Assembly: GCA_025602905.1 (NCBI GenBank)
Contig: JAHLKI010000017.1
Location: forward strand, 62,001-126,000
DNA length: 64,000 nt
Direction of reading: 5' to 3'
DNA from: Phlyctochytrium arcticum
Taxonomy: Eukaryota; Chytridiomycota; Chytridiomycetes; Chytridiales; Chytridiaceae
Shown: positions 61,101 through 64,000 of the stretch, piece by piece
Numbering within the stretch: the first letter of the stretch is position 1
Layout: each line of letters starts with the position of its first letter
Translations under genes and position numbers: made by a program
Notes under the pieces: generated by a model
The model's input: the letters and a program-made list of their open reading frames with translations, nothing else
Told to the model about the DNA's origin: nothing
The model's database searches: none

Positions 61101-61348
61101 GGTTGTAAGCGGGGGTGGACGAGGGAGAGGAGACCGCCATTCTGATGGCCCGTGGTGCGAGGGGTTGAAGGATAGAACGACCACCACTGGGAGTAAGGAT
61201 GGGATGTGATGTAGGACCAGTCCATAAACCAGGTCTCGGCTACAATGATAATGTCGTAAGTGTTTTTTTCTATGAGGTCAATCAGGATGTGGAACTTGTT
61301 TCCATCCAACCCATGTGCGTTAATATATCCGATGGTTGTGTCAATCAT
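58124..61348 (-). CDS. LINE2 ORF2: endonuclease-reverse transcriptase
   Basis: ATG 61346-61348 (MIDTTIGYINAHGLDG), intact, 1074 residues, same domains as LINE1 ORF2: IIVAETWF, HQNGGLLSLV, IIGDFNVRLGVRTGD, ESDHDLMHIVW; RT with DLKAAYDRVRHHLI, GLFQGSILSPMLFNVFID and YADDIKLQP (about residue 634); zinc motif CGVCHGSANRRCVINC. The C-terminus is Pro/Ala/Ser-rich. Start and ORF1 stop share ATGA, which suggests stop-restart translation. Confidence 0.9.
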   Translation of the reverse strand: MIDTTIGYINAHGLDGNKFHILIDLIEKNTYDIIIVAETWFMDWSYITSHPYSQWWSFYPSTPRTTGHQNGGLLSLVHPRLQPHINFTKKTTHSLTISLFNTPFHFVYLPPSLPESQVASILSPSSTPPPVAIIGDFNVRLGVRTGDSSKFNNHPAPRAKTFWTAASRRSLRLVPASSGISRVDHVLAADIDLDWQYLASPFESDHDLMHIVWRRPDESSPTTPSAAENEPTRRLFTKYLSDERIREKLIREYERDELQLSHALSRLKTDGLKFSLTERQEIVDFVGEALAVWLFEVGDRVLGSYIPAEAQKRPDKIQEGLRLLNDVNTATRLFKRSMRGKQPRIGSSDPTVSALDAVSNHYAQIFASPSPNPPLPPYCTEQYDLEAETMAGRISDWEPIARVISEYPSGKSTGPDSVPPVLLKTMTESKLFAAHLSMLFYLCVRLGTTPVCWNESTVSLLAKVSGDTVDPSDTRPIANTPVLRRLFERRVLSVWQTEDWTAVHPGQGGFRSRHAATTQALVSDESIRLGADISIYLDLKAAYDRVRHHLILERAEQAGAGVWALSLISSLMCRRPMSRFVVNGILTDPLERECGLFQGSILSPMLFNVFIDSLITGINTFTDWGSRKFPPILGYADDIKLQPLNIAEAQMFLDVCSAWATLNDMQFNNQKCGIVWKGDFGTDGPPVLSLAGKAVPNVPSYRYLGFPTSSRGIIWTEHLAVRASKADKMLKALTLSGDLWSENVRLTLYKTFVRSHTEYGLPPFWVWSEFDPVRKKMREELEKLHIRGIEWIFGRLAPRGLHESMTALGHWDHRAMAMVGSYYLHLDRMPRTNPLFHLHSVTNPGVSELSTNAILPRCLRRPEEIYAWMADVGVVDLHNGERPRIGWKSWIRKKGVLDIVRRRVGQVGPGAQLPAYILNRRPLTYIDRVFWIKPFTLRAWALHWRENTLLVGKRCGVCHGSANRRCVINCVSGFEQLPEWSQLDTWITFDKQRMHLNNLDGELYSALDAALNHGDGYLFAHLLKIVYLELFAEDWGDEEEKKALNRPPPALPQPSLPSAPAPAPVVPSAVSSSS

Positions 61349-63582
61349 TCACCGTCAGAGTAGTCTTCGGCATCAACCCCAATGTCAGACGTCTCCGCGG
61401 CCATAATAGCTGCGAGATGCTCTGACTCTGAGCCAGACAACGACAATGGTACCTCATTGCGTTGCTGCTTGGACATGACTTCCTTCCGCCAGTCTTCAAA
61501 GTACTCTTTGGCATACTCACTGGTTGATCTTTCAACCACTCCGTCTGCTCTTTGGAGGAACAATTTGACCACATCGCCGCGCGATCCTCCTTGGGAGTTA
61601 CCTGGAACCGACGCCGGTGATAATGGATCAAACGTTCCATCGACAATAAATTGAAGACGTGCCATGTGCATTTCAAAAGCTCGCTGGTAATGCGCATCAA
61701 GCAACACTTCCAAAGTCGTTCCAACCCAAGACAGGTTGTGGATTTTTAGGAGGCGGACATGGAAAGCATACATTGCTTTCTTCACCTTGCTGAATGGCAG
61801 ACGAGGAAAGTTGGAAATATACACTCGCTTCAAACCATGTCGGGTCATTTGCTCTGGTTCACGCTGACTGCGCAAACGACTTCGAGCTTCAAGAGCGGCG
61901 ACTCGCTCTTTCTCTAACATGGCCAAACCGGCCCGGACATCATCTTGCGTTTTCTCATCTCTGAACCTCTTGGCAATATCGGCAAACGACGGCTGGCTAC
62001 CATTTTCATTTTTGTTGACATTTCCATTTCGCAATGCTGGCGATTTTTTTGGAGAAGAGACTACCGACCAGCCATCGGCCGCGAGCTGGCGAATGGGGAT
62101 CGCGTTGACCTTTGAAATCTGAGCGGGTCTCTTGGGTCGCGGCTGTTCGATTATGACAATGTCCTTGGCTGCCTGTTCAATCCGAGCGCGGCGCTCCGGG
62201 TTTACCCGCGGCAATTTCTGTTGCTTAGTAGGGGGAGCTGGCACGGGAGGAGGTTGAGTCGGGACGCGTGTCAAATGTTGTGGCGCGCCCCTTGTCGCGG
62301 GAGAGGGGGTGGATGGTATTTGCTGGGGTTTCGCGCTGGCTTGCGTTCCCCCCGTCCTACTTTTCTGCTTTCCTTGATTTTCGACTGGGACTGAACTGAC
62401 TGAACTGACTTGACTAGAGGGACGACGTCCAATTCGCTTCTCAAACATCGCGGCCATCTTGGCATCCATCGACGCATCCATCTCGGCTGCCATCGACTTT
62501 CGCATCCCATTCAGCTCGACCGCCATACTCTTCTTCATATCTGCCATTGTCTTCTTCAGATCGCCAAGCGTCGTCTCGAGGTAGGAATTGCGTTTCCGCA
62601 ACTTTTCGTTTTCTTCTCGCAACGCCGCTAACTCCCATTGAGCAGCGCTCTCAACTAACTTTGCCTTACCGCGACCGATGCTTGGGGCTCTCTCCGTTAC
62701 AATGGCCGTCCGGCCGACAGCAGCCAATCCAGACCGCCTGTCCTTTGGCTTTCGGGGCGTCTCCTTTGGCTCTGCCCTTTCCGGTACCGGGCTCACTCGC
62801 CGTCGTCCTCTTTCAATACTACGCTCACGAGAAGCATAGTGGCCGCCGTTATGAAGCCGAATTGGAAGGGGAGTATCACGTTCGACAATTTGAATAGTAG
62901 GGTGTTGACTCCGCTTCTTTTCGACAGGTTTGGGATCAACGTCCAGGTCGGGCACATGCGTTAGGTATTGGCGCCCGCGTGCATCGGTAACAATCGCTTC
63001 AATCATTCCCTTGGGGAGGGGGGTTCGAGACTGCTTCTTGCCGGGTACCGCGACGGCACCACCGACAATACCACTATCACCCTCTTCAATGGCCGCATCC
63101 GAATCCTCCCCGTCACCACGGTCTACGCCGTCATCCTCTCCACGACCAAAGTCTTCTTCTTCATCACGACCACCGTCGTTGCCGGCATCGTCTCTTTCAT
63201 CACGGTCCTCGCCGTCACCAGCAACACTCTCGTCGCCGTCACCATCGCCGTCTTCTGCATACTGGTCCTCCTCGGCACCGTGGCCGTCCTCTTCACCACC
63301 ATACTCCTCACCGCCAGACCCGTTGTCACTGGCACGACCATCGTCGTCACCACGCCTACGGCCCTCCTCGTTATCCTCTTCGTCACGGCCAGCAACGTCG
63401 CCGCCAGGCTCGCCTTCTTTCTCAAAAACGTCACCGTCTGACTCTGCGTCTTTGTTCAACTGACCAATACCGTCGTCACCTTGACCAACGCTGCCGTCAC
63501 CGTCCACCTTGCCAGTACCGCCTTCATCACCAGACTCGACAAAGCCAAGACCATCGGCATCGTCCCGTGCTGCATCCACCAA
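61345..63582 (-). CDS. LINE2 ORF1, N-terminus cut at an inverted repeat
   Basis: 745 codons open from 63582, where the first codon is TTG and an upstream in-frame TGA lies a few bases beyond, so the true start is lost. The first 190 residues are an acidic Gly/Asp/Glu-rich low-complexity stretch. Basic segments, a coiled coil (LREENEKLRKRNSYLETTLG, then a KKTMADMKKSMAVEL heptad run) and the C-terminal domain shared with LINE1 (GLKRVYISNFPRLPFSKVKK, LSWVGTTLEVLLDAHYQRAF) follow. Probably the RNA-binding chaperone of the element. Confidence 0.8.
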   Translation of the reverse strand: MVDAARDDADGLGFVESGDEGGTGKVDGDGSVGQGDDGIGQLNKDAESDGDVFEKEGEPGGDVAGRDEEDNEEGRRRGDDDGRASDNGSGGEEYGGEEDGHGAEEDQYAEDGDGDGDESVAGDGEDRDERDDAGNDGGRDEEEDFGRGEDDGVDRGDGEDSDAAIEEGDSGIVGGAVAVPGKKQSRTPLPKGMIEAIVTDARGRQYLTHVPDLDVDPKPVEKKRSQHPTIQIVERDTPLPIRLHNGGHYASRERSIERGRRRVSPVPERAEPKETPRKPKDRRSGLAAVGRTAIVTERAPSIGRGKAKLVESAAQWELAALREENEKLRKRNSYLETTLGDLKKTMADMKKSMAVELNGMRKSMAAEMDASMDAKMAAMFEKRIGRRPSSQVSSVSSVPVENQGKQKSRTGGTQASAKPQQIPSTPSPATRGAPQHLTRVPTQPPPVPAPPTKQQKLPRVNPERRARIEQAAKDIVIIEQPRPKRPAQISKVNAIPIRQLAADGWSVVSSPKKSPALRNGNVNKNENGSQPSFADIAKRFRDEKTQDDVRAGLAMLEKERVAALEARSRLRSQREPEQMTRHGLKRVYISNFPRLPFSKVKKAMYAFHVRLLKIHNLSWVGTTLEVLLDAHYQRAFEMHMARLQFIVDGTFDPLSPASVPGNSQGGSRGDVVKLFLQRADGVVERSTSEYAKEYFEDWRKEVMSKQQRNEVPLSLSGSESEHLAAIMAAETSDIGVDAEDYSDGE

Positions 63583-64000
63583 TAGTCAGCGCGAATATGA
63601 GGACGACGACGCTTTGGATAGCGAGGATGGTATGTCGGAAAACGAGCGACGTGCATTGGTGGATGCAGCACGGGACGATGCCGATGGTCTTGGCTTTGTC
63701 GAGTCTGGTGATGAAGGCGGTACTGGCAAGGTGGACGGTGACGGCAGCGTTGGTCAAGGTGACGACGGTATTGGTCAGTTGAACAAAGACGCAGAGTCAG
63801 ACGGTGACGTTTTTGAGAAAGAAGGCGAGCCTGGCGGCGACGTTGCTGGCCGTGACGAAGAGGATAACGAGGAGGGCCGTAGGCGTGGTGACGACGATGG
63901 TCGTGCCAGTGACAACGGGTCTGGCGGTGAGGAGTATGGTGGTGAAGAGGACGGCCACGGTGCCGAGGAGGACCAGTATGCAGAAGACGGCGATGGTGAC
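63238..64000. repeat. Large perfect inverted repeat (arms at least 346 bp, 71-bp spacer)
   Basis: 63655-64000 is the exact reverse complement of 63238-63583 (checked at the outer end, middle and inner end), and continues past the window. The spacer 63584-63654 reads as ORF1 coding sequence only in the plus direction, so it belongs to the plus-strand copy. Confidence 0.9.
63632..64000 (+). CDS. Second LINE2-type ORF1, head-to-head copy, partial
   Basis: Open to the window edge. From ATG 63632 it reads MSENERRALVDAARDDADGL and goes on into the same acidic repeat as LINE2 ORF1. Upstream, REYEDDDALDSEDG is also open, so this copy retains more 5' sequence than the minus-strand one. Confidence 0.75.
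   Translation, partial: MSENERRALVDAARDDADGLGFVESGDEGGTGKVDGDGSVGQGDDGIGQLNKDAESDGDVFEKEGEPGGDVAGRDEEDNEEGRRRGDDDGRASDNGSGGEEYGGEEDGHGAEEDQYAEDGDGD

Noticed and set aside
62930..63463. 177-codon Ser/Pro-rich plus-strand frame
   Set aside because: It is the antisense shadow of the acidic LINE2 ORF1 repeat.

Overview
The window is eukaryotic nuclear DNA, most likely from a fungus. Host-type genes carry short GT-AG introns (about 46-96 bp, one with a CTAAC branch-like site). There is a Pom1/DYRK-type kinase, an F-box/LRR protein, two secreted-effector-like or PD-(D/E)XK nuclease genes of the Crinkler kind, and a Crypton, a transposon class typical of fungi. The mix of Crinkler-like genes, Helitron, Crypton, fungal MULE and Polinton relics suggests an early-diverging lineage (Mucoromycota, Mortierellomycota or a chytrid), but the sequence alone does not settle this.

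Layout. 1-5760: an AT-rich relic of a Polinton-like or large-DNA-virus-like element (primase-helicase, zinc proteins, iteron-like repeats, an inverted repeat). 5807-7319: a Crinkler-type gene. 7561-8868: a chromodomain fragment and a decayed tyrosine-recombinase-like gene. 9246-17400: a Helitron with a divergent OB-fold/AT-hook gene and a large Rep-helicase gene with two frameshifts. 17617-18867: a zinc-finger gene of unknown role. 18.9-20.8 kb: repeats only. 20836-23045: a Polinton relic with integrase, packaging ATPase and penton-like capsid gene. 23859-28607: an intact seven-exon DYRK kinase gene. 29-35.7 kb: small host genes, a broken ART/DUF3990-like gene whose 3' end is duplicated around a copia fragment, and the F-box/LRR gene. 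36070-37866: a Crypton with one in-frame TGA. 38646-39416: a possible membrane-anchored LRAT-like protein, again with one TGA. 40211-41320: a D5/SF3 helicase relic. 41538-45022: a nest of broken elements (MULE, a 60-bp perfect palindrome, a gypsy gag-protease piece with an LTR, a second Polinton ATPase/penton pair). 45445-47395: two genes of Crinkler/nuclease type. 48-64 kb: two LINEs of one family, each followed by about 3 kb of purine-rich non-coding DNA, ending in a large perfect inverted repeat that runs off the window.

How it fits together. About two thirds of the window is mobile or virus-derived. The Polinton-type genes show the same divergent ATPase-penton arrangement twice, with very different sequences, so at least two lineages of capsid-encoding element entered this genome. 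Almost every viral gene carries one or two single-base frameshifts, so these are relics, while the kinase, F-box, 245-residue unknown and LINE2 frames are intact.
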